Assembly (NCBI GenBank): GCA_016191845.1 | Contig: JACPVF010000012.1 | Span: 1-64,000, forward strand | Reading direction: 5' to 3' | Origin: Chloroflexota bacterium | Lineage (GTDB): Bacteria; Chloroflexota; Anaerolineae; Anaerolineales; Villigracilaceae | DNA length: 64,000 nucleotides | Part shown: positions 45,476 to 53,774 of the stretch, in pieces | How positions within the stretch are numbered: position 1 is the stretch's first letter | Layout: every line of letters starts with the position of its first letter | Notes under the pieces: generated by a model | What the model saw: only the letters and a program-made list of their open reading frames with translations | The model's database searches: none | What the model was told of the DNA's origin: nothing | Program-made: the position numbers and the translations under genes

Positions 45476-47233
45476 ATGAAGATTCGAAAGGTTCTGTTTC
45501 GCATTGGACTGTTCCTCGCCGCGACCCTCTTGATCGGCGGTGGGGCTGGGATCGCGGCCAAGCCCGCCGACGCGGCGGCTGGCACGTATAAGATCCTGGC
45601 CTGGAACGACCTGGGGATGCACTGCTACAACCGCGACTTTGCCGACCTGGCCGTCCTGCCGCCCTACAATACGCTCTGGGTGCAGGTGGTCAAGTCGGGG
45701 AATCCGCCGCAGTTGGTCACCAGCGGGATCACGGTCCAGTATTCCTATGCCGATAATACCTACTCGGTCGGCAAGACCAATTTCTGGACCTACTCCAAGG
45801 CCTTGTTTGGAGCCGATCTGGCCCCGAACGTGGGTTTGAAGGGGAAGGGCCTGTCTGGGATGATGGACCTGGCGGGCGATCATTACGTAGCTGAAGGCAT
45901 CCCCGTCACCGAGTTTAGCGACAGCGCCCCCACCGTCAGCCAGCCCTATCAACTGGCCACGGTGGTCGTCAAGGACTCCGCTACGGGGGCCACCCTCGCC
46001 ACCACCCAGGTGGTGACTCCTGTTTCGTCTGAGATGCGCTGCGATAATTGCCATGGCGATACGGGCGAGGCTCGTCCCAATCACCCCACGGGTAAGGTCG
46101 AGACCAATATCCTCCAATTGCATGACGAGGAGGAGGGGACCCATCTGATGACCAGCCGTCCTGTGCTGTGCGCCAATTGTCATGGCTCGAACGCCCTCGG
46201 CATGACGGGCAACCCGAACCTGCCCAATTTGTCCAAGGCCATGCATTCGAAGCACAATGGCGAGGTCAGTAACACCCTGGATGGCTGCTACAACTGCCAC
46301 CCCGGCCCGCAGACCAAATGCCTGCGCGATACCATGTCGGCCAAGGGCATGACCTGTATCAGCTGCCACGGCGGTATGTCCACGGTTAAAAACAATCCCA
46401 ACCCGTGGTTGAACGAGCCGCGCTGCGACACCTGTCACAACTCGGGTCAATACAACCAGAACCACGCCTTGTATCGGTTCTCCACCGAGCATGCAGGCTT
46501 ATACTGCGAAGCCTGTCACGACAGCACCCATGCCGTGGCTCCCAGCCGCGAGACGAATGACAGTCTTAAGTTCATCGCCTTGCAGGGCAAGAATGGCCCC
46601 GTGGACCAGTGCACGGTCTGCCACACCACTGTCCCTACGGGAGCGGGTCCGCACGGGATGACCTCCTCTGGACCTACGCCCATTTTCGCAGATGTGGGTG
46701 CCACCTATTGGGCACGGGACTGGATCGAGCGCCTGTACCTGGCTGGCATCACGGGCGGGTGCTCCACTACGCCGCTGCTATACTGCCCGGAGACCCTGGT
46801 CACCCGTTCGCAGATGGCCGTCTTCATCGAACGCGGCCTGCATGGCGCCACCTATGCCCCGCCGACCAATGTGACGATCACCTTTGGGGATATTCAAACC
46901 CATCCAATGCGTTACTGGATCCAGGCCTTTGCGGCGGATGGGATCACTGGAGGGTGCGGAAGCGGGAACTTCTGCCCCGAGGGTGTCGTCTCGCGTGCCC
47001 AGATGGCGGTCTTCCTCCTGCGTGCTGAACATGGCGCCGCATATGTTCCGCCTGCTGCCAAGGGCACGATCTTTACCGATGTACCCAAGACACATTGGGC
47101 CGCGGCATGGATCGAGCAATTGGCTGCTGAAGGCGTCACCACGGGCTGTGGGGGTGGACTGTTCTGCCCCGACACCTCGGTCAACCGCGCCCAGATGGCC
47201 GTGTTCTTCGTGAAGGTCTTTGCGATACCTTAA
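45476..47233 (+). CDS. Exported heptaheme cytochrome c with three SLH-type modules
   Basis: 585 residues. Residues 1-34 are a signal peptide ([16 protein letters not shown] site). Residues about 38-180 contain [17 protein letters not shown], a segment seen in other multihaem proteins. Seven CxxCH haem sites follow between Cys189 and about residue 383: CDNCH, CANCH, CYNCH, CISCH, CDTCH, CEACH, CTVCH. Residues about 400-585 are three SLH-type modules with cysteine pairs ([33 protein letters not shown]). The protein should carry electrons outside the membrane while anchored at the cell surface; the partner and direction are unknown. AAAGGAGA precedes ATG by about six bases. It is monocistronic, with a hairpin after the stop. 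Confidence 0.93.
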   Translation: MKIRKVLFRIGLFLAATLLIGGGAGIAAKPADAAAGTYKILAWNDLGMHCYNRDFADLAVLPPYNTLWVQVVKSGNPPQLVTSGITVQYSYADNTYSVGKTNFWTYSKALFGADLAPNVGLKGKGLSGMMDLAGDHYVAEGIPVTEFSDSAPTVSQPYQLATVVVKDSATGATLATTQVVTPVSSEMRCDNCHGDTGEARPNHPTGKVETNILQLHDEEEGTHLMTSRPVLCANCHGSNALGMTGNPNLPNLSKAMHSKHNGEVSNTLDGCYNCHPGPQTKCLRDTMSAKGMTCISCHGGMSTVKNNPNPWLNEPRCDTCHNSGQYNQNHALYRFSTEHAGLYCEACHDSTHAVAPSRETNDSLKFIALQGKNGPVDQCTVCHTTVPTGAGPHGMTSSGPTPIFADVGATYWARDWIERLYLAGITGGCSTTPLLYCPETLVTRSQMAVFIERGLHGATYAPPTNVTITFGDIQTHPMRYWIQAFAADGITGGCGSGNFCPEGVVSRAQMAVFLLRAEHGAAYVPPAAKGTIFTDVPKTHWAAAWIEQLAAEGVTTGCGGGLFCPDTSVNRAQMAVFFVKVFAIP

Positions 47234-47242
47234 AAATGTGAA

Positions 47243-47279
47243 TGTAGGAGGGCCCGATGGACACTTGGGCCCTCCTACA
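47243..47279 (+). terminator. Terminator-like hairpin
   Basis: Thirteen-base perfect stem (TGTAGGAGGGCCC and complement), eleven-base loop; the tail is only weakly T-rich. It follows the cytochrome gene. Confidence 0.65.
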
Positions 47280-47280
47280 A

Positions 47281-47309
47281 TTGACCATTCCCAATATGTG
47301 TGTTATTCT
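47281..47309 (+). promoter_or_regulatory. Candidate promoter of the cold-shock gene
   Basis: TTGACC (47281-47286), 17-base spacer, TATTCT (47304-47309). The transcript would have a leader of about 130 bases, in keeping with the long structured leaders of cold-shock genes. Confidence 0.5.
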
Positions 47310-47444
47310 ATGCCGCACAGGATAACAGGAAGTTACGTTGGTACGGATGACCGCGGTTCATGTTACGTCCATGAGCCGTTTTGTTTTTCCTCCGATGGAA
47401 CCAAACCGAATATCTACCAATTTCTATTGCCTAAGGAGGCAAAA

Positions 47445-47657
47445 ATGTCTGATCGTATCATCGGCACCGTCAAGTGGTTCAATGGCGACAAGGGCTACGG
47501 CTTCATCGCTCGCGAGGGTGGCGCGGACGTGTTCGTTCACTTCTCCGCCATCCAGGGCAGCGGTTTCCGCAGCCTGCAGGAAGGCCAGAAGGTCGAGTTC
47601 GTCGTCGAGAAGGGCCCCAAGGGTCCGCAGGCGGCCAACGTCACTGTCTTGAGCTAA
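47445..47657 (+). CDS. Cold-shock domain protein
   Basis: 70 residues, the normal size of a single cold-shock domain. It has both nucleic-acid-binding motifs, RNP1 (KGYGFI) and RNP2 (VFVHF), within [20 protein letters not shown]. It binds single-stranded RNA and DNA and probably acts as an RNA chaperone or antiterminator. The ATG at 47445 is fixed by AAGGAGG seven bases upstream; an upstream open frame in the leader is not credible as protein. Terminators lie on both sides, so it is monocistronic. Confidence 0.96.
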   Translation: MSDRIIGTVKWFNGDKGYGFIAREGGADVFVHFSAIQGSGFRSLQEGQKVEFVVEKGPKGPQAANVTVLS

Positions 47658-47663
47658 TCGACA

Positions 47664-47695
47664 AAAAGAGCCTGGCGCATGCGCCAGGCTCTTTT
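47664..47695 (+). terminator. Rho-independent terminator
   Basis: Complete 32-base palindrome with 16-base arms (AAAAGAGCCTGGCGCA and complement), ending in TTTT; ends the cold-shock transcript. Confidence 0.88.
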
Positions 47696-47709
47696 GATTC
47701 CATGATGAC

Positions 47710-48468
47710 TTAGAATGTTATGTTTACATTGCCCTCTGAAAATTCATAACTCGGTTTCTTTAATTCGTATTGGAATTCACTAGTATCATCTGATGTTGAT
47801 TTTCCAACAAACATAGGAACAAGGTAGCCATCGGTGTAACTCACTATGGACTGAGCTGGCCACTTGTCCATAAACTTAGTTCTATAAGCGAACCAAATTA
47901 CTGTGTGATGCCTTAATGCAATATCTCCAAAGCCCCCTTCGGGAGGAATAGTTTCTAAATCATCAATTTGAAAACTTCCTTGAAGATTGATGTGTTTTAT
48001 GCCTAATACACTAGGAATTGCAAATAAAACCATGCAAAACGGTTTTAAGGGTTTGTCATTATTTAAGAAAAAATCGCTTTTCCTAGTGACAAGCGTTGAA
48101 ATTGGTATACATTCTGGCTCATCCATAAATATAGTTAATAGGTGTCTCATCCCTGCTTTAGAATCTTTGCGATTAAGTAAATAATTTCCCCTTATCAATA
48201 ATTTGTGTTCTCCTTGAGTAGAGTGTGCCTTAAAACCAGTTTGACCAGAGGCGTGTATGCTTAATTTTCCTTGATCTTGAACTGAGTCCATAAGCTGGAT
48301 AATCAATTCATTATTGTTTTCTGCTGCACCAATCCACTTAATATTTGGAAAATTTCGAAAACTAACATAGATACTTCCATCATTAAAATTTTGATTTATG
48401 CTGAAAAGTTTATAATAATTTCCATTTGCTAGTAAAAATATGCGTCGACTTGAGAAATCTTTTGTCAT
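47710..48468 (-). CDS. AT-rich orphan gene of unknown function
   Basis: 252 residues from an ATG with GGAGG seven bases upstream. I do not recognise the family. The protein is soluble, with no signal peptide or clear membrane helix, rich in Asn, Phe and Ile, and has a hydrophobic centre (FCMVLFAIPSVLG) and a basic N-terminus (MTKDFSSRRIF). Its bases and codons are strikingly AT-rich compared with all neighbours, which suggests recent transfer. It lies between the cold-shock and amidase-like genes and converges with the former. Confidence 0.72.
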   Translation of the reverse strand: MTKDFSSRRIFLLANGNYYKLFSINQNFNDGSIYVSFRNFPNIKWIGAAENNNELIIQLMDSVQDQGKLSIHASGQTGFKAHSTQGEHKLLIRGNYLLNRKDSKAGMRHLLTIFMDEPECIPISTLVTRKSDFFLNNDKPLKPFCMVLFAIPSVLGIKHINLQGSFQIDDLETIPPEGGFGDIALRHHTVIWFAYRTKFMDKWPAQSIVSYTDGYLVPMFVGKSTSDDTSEFQYELKKPSYEFSEGNVNITF

Positions 48469-48565
48469 TCTTTTCCTCCAATAATCAGACTCTTAAGTAA
48501 TTATAGACTCGCTTTGATCAGGTTTACATTTTTGACTTATAGATATTAGTAAGCACATATTTTCG

Positions 48566-48604
48566 ATTACAACCATCCTCGGCGATAGGGATGATGGTTG
48601 TAAT
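48566..48604 (-). terminator. Terminator-like hairpin
   Basis: Twelve-base perfect stem (ATTACAACCATC / GATGGTTGTAAT), 15-base loop, 43 bases after the stop at 48648 on the minus strand. It lacks a good T run. Confidence 0.45.
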
Positions 48605-48647
48605 GATAGGTCGTAAAACTCATATTGATTATCTGTTTAGGTAAATC

Positions 48648-49277
48648 TCATAACGATGGGTCAGGGACCTGCGGCTGACTCTGCGCCCGCGATTCCTCCA
48701 ACCTGCGGCCTGCCTCCGCCAACCGATGCGGACAGCCTTCCCAGATCTCCTGCGGGTAGACGATCTCGTTCGTGCCAGGTAGTTGTTCCATGGCCAGGCC
48801 CGTGTTGAGGTTGATGCCGACCTGTTGATAGGCTTTGTAGATCAACTGACTGCAATAAAAAGACTGGTCCGTTTCGGCATTGAGGAAATTCAGGTTGTAG
48901 AATTTTCCGACCTGCGCCAGCGCATACTCTGTGACAGCATGCCGCAAACGTTCCTCTTCTTCCGCGGATAGTTCCAAGCCGTCCAGCGGAGAGGCCACGC
49001 CGTAGAACGTGTCAAAGAGCAGGCCGCGCTCGCGCGCCATGCGCTCGGTGTCCCAGTGTTCGCCCGGGACCTCGAAGGTAATCACGCCACGCGAACCTGC
49101 TTCCACGCAACGGCCACCTGGACCAACGTACATCACTACGTGGTCCACGTCGCCAGGCACGAGCCGCCCGACCAGCCGCCAGAATTCGCCTGGCAGGATG
49201 TCGGGTTTGCCGTTCATGGTGCAGATGACGTCGCCTGTCTGCACGGTCAGGCCTTCGATCTGATAGGTATGGATCAT
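48648..49277 (-). CDS. YiiX-like permuted papain-fold amidase or peptidase
   Basis: 209 residues. The order of catalytic residues is permuted relative to ordinary NlpC/P60 enzymes: His in GDVDHVVMYVGPGG near the N-terminus, Cys in FYCSQLIYKAYQQVG near residue 150. This is the YiiX/YebB-like group, thought to act on peptidoglycan-type amides or on acyl groups; the substrate is unknown. No signal peptide is evident, and the tail is charged and probably disordered. TATAAT lies 15 bases before the ATG (49293-49298), giving a very short leader without a ribosome binding site. Confidence 0.85.
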   Translation of the reverse strand: MIHTYQIEGLTVQTGDVICTMNGKPDILPGEFWRLVGRLVPGDVDHVVMYVGPGGRCVEAGSRGVITFEVPGEHWDTERMARERGLLFDTFYGVASPLDGLELSAEEEERLRHAVTEYALAQVGKFYNLNFLNAETDQSFYCSQLIYKAYQQVGINLNTGLAMEQLPGTNEIVYPQEIWEGCPHRLAEAGRRLEESRAQSQPQVPDPSL

Positions 49278-49336
49278 ACGTTTACTGTATTCATTATACG
49301 GATAAATCCACGATTTGTTTCATCCAGGTTCTAAAA

Positions 49337-49364
49337 AAGACCCGTCTCATGCGAGACGGGTCTT
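49337..49364 (-). terminator. Rho-independent terminator
   Basis: Twelve-base perfect stem (AAGACCCGTCTC / GAGACGGGTCTT), four-base loop, T run on the minus strand; ends the helicase transcript (stop at 49368). Confidence 0.88.
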
Positions 49365-49367
49365 CGG

Positions 49368-50618
49368 TTACTTTTTACGCCTTGGCGCGAGTCCGTTGCG
49401 GGAATGGTGAGTCGCAGTCGGCGCGGGGGTGGGGGTGTGATGGGCCATGGGCTTGTGCCGATTGTGGATGGCGGGTTCCACCTTCGGCGGGGCAGGCACG
49501 GTGTAATCGAAGTCTTCGAGCGTGGCGCGCGGCAGCGGCTTGCCCATGATCTTTTCCAGCGTGCGGATCATGTCGGCATCGTCGGGCGTGACCAGGGTGA
49601 AGGCGTCGCCCGTTTTTTCGGCGCGGCCCGTGCGGCCGATGCGATGGATGTAGGCGTCGGCGGTGTCGGGCATGTCATAGTTGATGACGTGCGAAATGCT
49701 CTCCACGTCCAGGCCGCGCGCGGCGATATCGGTGGCGACCATGATCTGGTATTTGCCCGATTTGAATCCGCTAAGCGCCGCCTGGCGCTGTCCCTGTGAA
49801 CGGTCGCTGTGCAGGCTGGTGACGCGGTAGCCTGCCTTGTGCACCTGACGATCGACCTTTTCGGCACGGTGACGAGTGCGGGTGAAGATCAGCACTGAGT
49901 CGGTTTCGGTGCGCTTGAGCAGTTCGAGCAGCAGCTGCGACTTGAGGTGCGGCGGTACAGGGTATAGCGCGTGTGTCACAGTGTGCGCAGGGCGGCTGAT
50001 TCCCACCGCGATGCGTTTCGGGCGGGACAGCGTTTGCGCGGCTAACTGCTCGACCTCGGGCGGGAAGGTGGCTGAGAAGAGCAACGTCTGTCGCTTGGCA
50101 GGCACGGCCTTGATGATGCGGCGCACGTCGGGTAGGAAGCCCATGTCGAACATGCGGTCGGCCTCGTCCAGCACCAGCACTTCAATCTTTTCCATGCGGG
50201 CGTGGCCCTGCGCGATCAAGTCGAGCAGGCGACCCGGGCAGGCCACCAGAATTTCCACGCCCTGACGAAGGGCCTGGATCTGCGGGTTGGCACCCACGCC
50301 GCCGTAGACGGTGACGCTGCGGATCTTGGTGCCTGCCGCCAGCGTGCGGATGACATCGTTGATCTGGTCGGCCAGCTCGCGCGTGGGCGTGACGATCAGC
50401 GCGCGCGGCGCACCGCGCGGCCCGTCGAGCAGACGGTTGAGGATCGGCAGGACAAACGCGGCGGTCTTGCCCGTGCCCGTTTGCGCGGTGCCGATCAGGT
50501 CCTGGCCCTGTAAAGCGGCAGGGATGGCCGCCTCCTGGATGGGAGTGGGGGTCTCATAGCCCGCCTTGAGGATTCCCTGTTTCAGGCGGGAATCCAAATT
50601 GAATTGTTCGAAGTTCAC
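49368..50618 (-). CDS. rhlE: DEAD-box RNA helicase, RhlE type
   Basis: 416 residues with a GTG start. All helicase motifs are visible: Q-motif FNLDSRLKQGILKAGYETPT, Walker A AQTGTGKT, PTRELA, DEAD, SAT, then in the second domain ATDIAARGLD and HRIGRTGR. The tail after residue 370 is basic and histidine/proline-rich (HHTPTPAPTATHH, PRRKK), as in RhlE, and likely binds RNA. It unwinds RNA with ATP, typically in ribosome assembly or RNA decay, and is often useful in the cold; a cold-shock gene lies about 1.7 kb away. AAGG precedes the GTG by eight bases. Confidence 0.93.
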   Translation of the reverse strand: MNFEQFNLDSRLKQGILKAGYETPTPIQEAAIPAALQGQDLIGTAQTGTGKTAAFVLPILNRLLDGPRGAPRALIVTPTRELADQINDVIRTLAAGTKIRSVTVYGGVGANPQIQALRQGVEILVACPGRLLDLIAQGHARMEKIEVLVLDEADRMFDMGFLPDVRRIIKAVPAKRQTLLFSATFPPEVEQLAAQTLSRPKRIAVGISRPAHTVTHALYPVPPHLKSQLLLELLKRTETDSVLIFTRTRHRAEKVDRQVHKAGYRVTSLHSDRSQGQRQAALSGFKSGKYQIMVATDIAARGLDVESISHVINYDMPDTADAYIHRIGRTGRAEKTGDAFTLVTPDDADMIRTLEKIMGKPLPRATLEDFDYTVPAPPKVEPAIHNRHKPMAHHTPTPAPTATHHSRNGLAPRRKK

Positions 50619-50722
50619 GAATTTACCTTTTCTTCAGAAGTCCAACCTTGTTGGGGAGTGAGCGGAAGCTCAAGAGAACAGCGGAGACTGCTGATGTCGT
50701 TTTGATTGAAAATCATTATAAC

Positions 50723-51601
50723 CTATGGCTGCACCAAAAAGTCCATCTGATGGGCGATGTAGACCAGTTCACCGCGTTCGACCTGCGCGCGCCGCTCGGC
50801 CAGCCAGGCCGAAAACGCGGCGGGGTCCAGCTCAGGGTGACCGCTTAACGACTCTTCGAAGAAGTGCAGGATGAATTGCAGGAAGTAAGCCTCGTCAGCA
50901 GGATAGGACCCGTTTACGGGATGCACGACCCAGTCGGAGGCGCCTGCCGACAGCAGGTCCGCGCCCACAGCCCGCAGGTGCGAGAACAGGTGCCGCCCGC
51001 ACTGGCTGTCCCCGCCCGACGGGCGCGCGTCCATGCTGCGGTGGTAGAGCCGTTCGATTTCCGAATCCAGCTCGGGGCCGAGGATGGGTTCGAGGCTGGT
51101 CAGGCCGTCGAAATTGACCGTCAGCCAGGCCAGGTTTTTCGTCAGCGAAAATAGCGGCGGCAGGGATGCGGGCAGGGGCAACAGGTCCAGGACGGCGTGG
51201 GCGATCAGTAGGTCGGCAGGAGCGGGCTGGGAGCGGATAAAGTCGAAGACATCGGCCCGCACCAGACTGACGCGGATCTCATGGCTGGGGTCGAACAGGC
51301 GCAGGCGGTCGGCCCCGTCTCTTTCGACGCTCAGGCCTGTTTCCGTTCCCCAGCGCGAAAGCCAATCAGCGGCGTAGGCGATGTTCTCGGTCATCTCGTC
51401 CACCAGCACGTAGTCAGCCTGTTTCAACCAGCCCCAGCGGACCAGGCGCGCCAGCATGGTGCCGATGCCCGCGCCGACCTCGATGATGCGCAGCGGCTGG
51501 ACGGGCAGGCTGGCGGTCATCTGCTCGTACACGGGGCGGTTGAGGGCGCGGTCATCCACGCTTTGTTTGGCAAGTAGGTAATGCTGAAAGGAATAGTCCA
51601 T
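50723..51601 (-). CDS. Class I SAM-dependent methyltransferase
   Basis: 292 residues. The SAM motif I is IIEVGAGIGTMLARLVRWGW, followed by an acidic second strand (VLVDEMTENI), ADVFDF and AHAVLDLLPLP. It overlaps the stop of the glycosyltransferase gene by one base (TGATG) and ends a six-gene operon that includes a pterin-synthase-like protein, so its likely substrate is a small glycosylated or pterin-type compound. This last step is inference; no substrate-specific motif was recognised. Confidence 0.85.
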   Translation of the reverse strand: MDYSFQHYLLAKQSVDDRALNRPVYEQMTASLPVQPLRIIEVGAGIGTMLARLVRWGWLKQADYVLVDEMTENIAYAADWLSRWGTETGLSVERDGADRLRLFDPSHEIRVSLVRADVFDFIRSQPAPADLLIAHAVLDLLPLPASLPPLFSLTKNLAWLTVNFDGLTSLEPILGPELDSEIERLYHRSMDARPSGGDSQCGRHLFSHLRAVGADLLSAGASDWVVHPVNGSYPADEAYFLQFILHFFEESLSGHPELDPAAFSAWLAERRAQVERGELVYIAHQMDFLVQP

Positions 51602-52650
51602 CAGGCTTCGACCTGTTCGAGCAGGAATTTGCGAATGGCATGCGCGGTCTGGTCCCAGGTGGGCTGGGCGCGGAAGCGGCGCAGGGCATTGTGCGAAAGA
51701 CGCACCAGCAATCCGCGTTGGCTCGCCAGCGCAGACAGGCGCTCGGCCAAAACAGCCGAATCCCCGGGCGGGATCAGGTAGCCTGTCTCGCCTTCGTGGA
51801 TGACCTCGCCCGCTGCGCCCGCCGTCGTGCCGATGGCGGGCAGGCCGAAGCCCATCCCTTCGAGGTAGACGATGCCAAAGCCTTCGTAGCTGGATGGGAC
51901 GACCAGCACATGGGCAGCCTTGAGCTTTTCGATGAGCGGTTCGTTATCGAGCGGGCCGTGAAAGTGGACGGTGGACGATACGCCGTGGACCGCCGCTTTG
52001 TCCCGCATGGCTTGTGCATAGCCAGGCTCGGTGGTCAGCGAGCCGATCACATCCACCTGAACCTTGGATTTCAATCCCCTGACGGCATCGATTAAGGTGT
52101 GCAGTCCCTTGCGGAACATGACGTTGCCCAGAAATACGATGCGCAGTTCGGGTGCGACCGCGCGCTCGATGATCTCCTCTTCGGTGACGCGCGCTCCGAA
52201 ACGGTCAGTAGGCGGATAAGCCACCACGGACGGCTTGGGCGGGACGAGTCCGCTTACCACGCCTGCAGTGGTCTTCGAGTTGAAGATGAAGCCGTCCACG
52301 CTGCGCAGGTATTGTCGCTCGACGAGCCGATAGAAGGCATTCTGCCATTTTTGGCGCAACTCCGAGCAGCGCAAGTGATGGACCAGACTCACCACGGGGT
52401 AGAGGTGTGGCCCAAGGTTGGCGGCCAGCAGCGAGGGATGATTCAGTTCATCCTGGATGAGGATGTCGAGGTTGGGCGGCAGGCGGAAGGTCAGGTTATC
52501 GGTCAGGTGGGCGGCATAATTCCGCCACGGCAGGCTGATCACTTCGACCGTGTCGCCCTGGGCGCGTAAGTAATCCACCAGCTTGCGGTCGTAAAGGTAG
52601 CCGCCGCTGAGCGTGTCGAGCGAGCCGTAGATGACGAGGCCGATCTTCAT
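51601..52650 (-). CDS. Family 4 glycosyltransferase
   Basis: 349 residues from the ATG at 52650, where MKIGLVIYGSLDTLSGGYLY starts the usual GT-B fold; the longer frame overlaps the upstream gene. The donor-binding half contains VFLGNVMFRKGLHTLIDAV and VVPSSYEGFGIVYLEGM, the EX7E-type motif of GT4 enzymes. It should transfer a sugar from a nucleotide donor, retaining its configuration. It starts two bases after the pterin-synthase-like gene and overlaps the methyltransferase gene, so it probably decorates the product of this operon. Confidence 0.88.
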   Translation of the reverse strand: MKIGLVIYGSLDTLSGGYLYDRKLVDYLRAQGDTVEVISLPWRNYAAHLTDNLTFRLPPNLDILIQDELNHPSLLAANLGPHLYPVVSLVHHLRCSELRQKWQNAFYRLVERQYLRSVDGFIFNSKTTAGVVSGLVPPKPSVVAYPPTDRFGARVTEEEIIERAVAPELRIVFLGNVMFRKGLHTLIDAVRGLKSKVQVDVIGSLTTEPGYAQAMRDKAAVHGVSSTVHFHGPLDNEPLIEKLKAAHVLVVPSSYEGFGIVYLEGMGFGLPAIGTTAGAAGEVIHEGETGYLIPPGDSAVLAERLSALASQRGLLVRLSHNALRRFRAQPTWDQTAHAIRKFLLEQVEA

Positions 52651-52652
52651 GA

Positions 52653-53030
52653 CTAACGTTCGACGCGATAGGCCGCCCAGGCGTTGGCATGTTCCCACAG
52701 CACCACCTTGAGCGCAGTGATGTTGGCGGCCTGGATGCGCTCGCTCAGTGAAGTTGCCAGGATGCGCGAGAAGTGCTCGATGGACGGGTTCAGGCCTGCG
52801 AACTCGGGCTTGTCGTTGAGCATTTGTTCCTTGTAGTAACCGACGATCTCGTCGAGGTGCTTTTCCACGTCCACAATGTCGACCAGGTAGCCATGCTGGT
52901 CCAGATCATGGCCTTCGAGTTGCAATTCGAGGATGTAGTGGTGCGAGTTGGGGAAATTCTCGGGACCCCAATCGCCCCCGATCAGAAAGTGGCGGGCGAT
53001 GAATTCACGGCGGACGGCGAGGGTGTACAT
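52653..53030 (-). CDS. Pterin-synthase-like protein (QueD/PTPS family) with Glu in place of the catalytic Cys
   Basis: 125 residues with the PTPS/QueD fold: FIARHFLIGGDWG, SHHYILELQLEGHD, YLVDIVDVEKHLDEIV, NPSIEHFSRILA and VLWEHANAWAAYR. The protein has no cysteine at all. Comparing with the usual CxxxHGH motif, the Cys position holds Glu24 and the first zinc histidine is Asn28, with His30 retained; His14 is also present. Replacement of Cys by Glu is known in PTPS-III enzymes, which make a folate precursor from dihydroneopterin triphosphate, so a reaction other than queuosine synthesis is likely. The alignment was made by eye. It lies in the middle of a six-gene operon. Confidence 0.82.
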   Translation of the reverse strand: MYTLAVRREFIARHFLIGGDWGPENFPNSHHYILELQLEGHDLDQHGYLVDIVDVEKHLDEIVGYYKEQMLNDKPEFAGLNPSIEHFSRILATSLSERIQAANITALKVVLWEHANAWAAYRVER

Positions 53031-53057
53031 GAGTGCTCCTGTGAAAAAAAAGTCGGG

Positions 53058-53744
53058 TCAGGGACGGATGGCGCGCATGACGAAGCGGCCATCCTCCCTG
53101 GCGATGGGCATGGCAAAGTCGAAGCGGTCCAGCTCGGTGCAAAGGTCGATATCTGAGGCTGGGAAGAGGGTCTGATTTGGGATGAAGTGCTGTTGGGCAT
53201 CGCGCGAACGGCGGACGCGCTCGAGGTAGGGTGCTGCGTCTGTTGACTGGCCGCGCAGGCAGGCTTCGAGGTATTCGGCACAGGCCAGGTCTTCCTCTCC
53301 GCCTGTGGAGAAGGTCTGCCCCGTGATCACGAAACTGACGGTTTCAGGCGCGAGCTGCCGCACATGGCAGATGGTTGCACCTGCCACGACAAAGCTGGCG
53401 GCCAACATCTGCTCTGCGCGGACGCTGCGCGTCACGCCCTGGGTGCCTGCGCTGGTGCGCTGCAGGATGGTCCTGCCGCGCAGGTCGAGGAGTTGGGTCT
53501 GGGTGGGGGAATTGCCGAAGTCGAAGCCTTCGGGTGGGAGTCCGCCCACCTCGCCGCAGGCCAACGCATTGGGGAGTTGACGCTTCAGGGCCAGCGCCTC
53601 GTCCACGCTGCTGACAGGCAGGATGCGTTCCGCGCCCTGGCCAAAGGCGAAGGCGGCATTGGTGAAGGCGCGGATCACGTCGATGACGATGACCGGTCCC
53701 GTGGCTTCATGGCAGGTTTCGAGATTCGTGTAATGAAATTTCAT
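53058..53744 (-). CDS. ComB-family (2-phosphosulfolactate phosphatase-like) protein
   Basis: 228 residues with the ComB family segments VIVIDVIRAFTNAAFAFGQG, ACGEVGGLPPEGFDFGNSPT and LQRTSAGTQGV. ComB is a magnesium-dependent acid phosphatase in coenzyme M synthesis of methanogens, but many bacteria without coenzyme M carry relatives with unknown substrates. Here it lies 27 bases before a pterin-synthase-like gene and 30 bases after a dehydrogenase gene; removing phosphate from a pterin or sugar intermediate would suit the operon but is inference. Confidence 0.85.
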   Translation of the reverse strand: MKFHYTNLETCHEATGPVIVIDVIRAFTNAAFAFGQGAERILPVSSVDEALALKRQLPNALACGEVGGLPPEGFDFGNSPTQTQLLDLRGRTILQRTSAGTQGVTRSVRAEQMLAASFVVAGATICHVRQLAPETVSFVITGQTFSTGGEEDLACAEYLEACLRGQSTDAAPYLERVRRSRDAQQHFIPNQTLFPASDIDLCTELDRFDFAMPIAREDGRFVMRAIRP

Positions 53745-53774
53745 AAATCTTGGATTGGCCGACGATATAAATCG

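Noticed and set aside
47220-47444. N-terminal extension of the cold-shock protein.
   Set aside because: The family start and the strong ribosome binding site fix the ATG at 47445; the upstream frame crosses the terminator hairpin and promoter.
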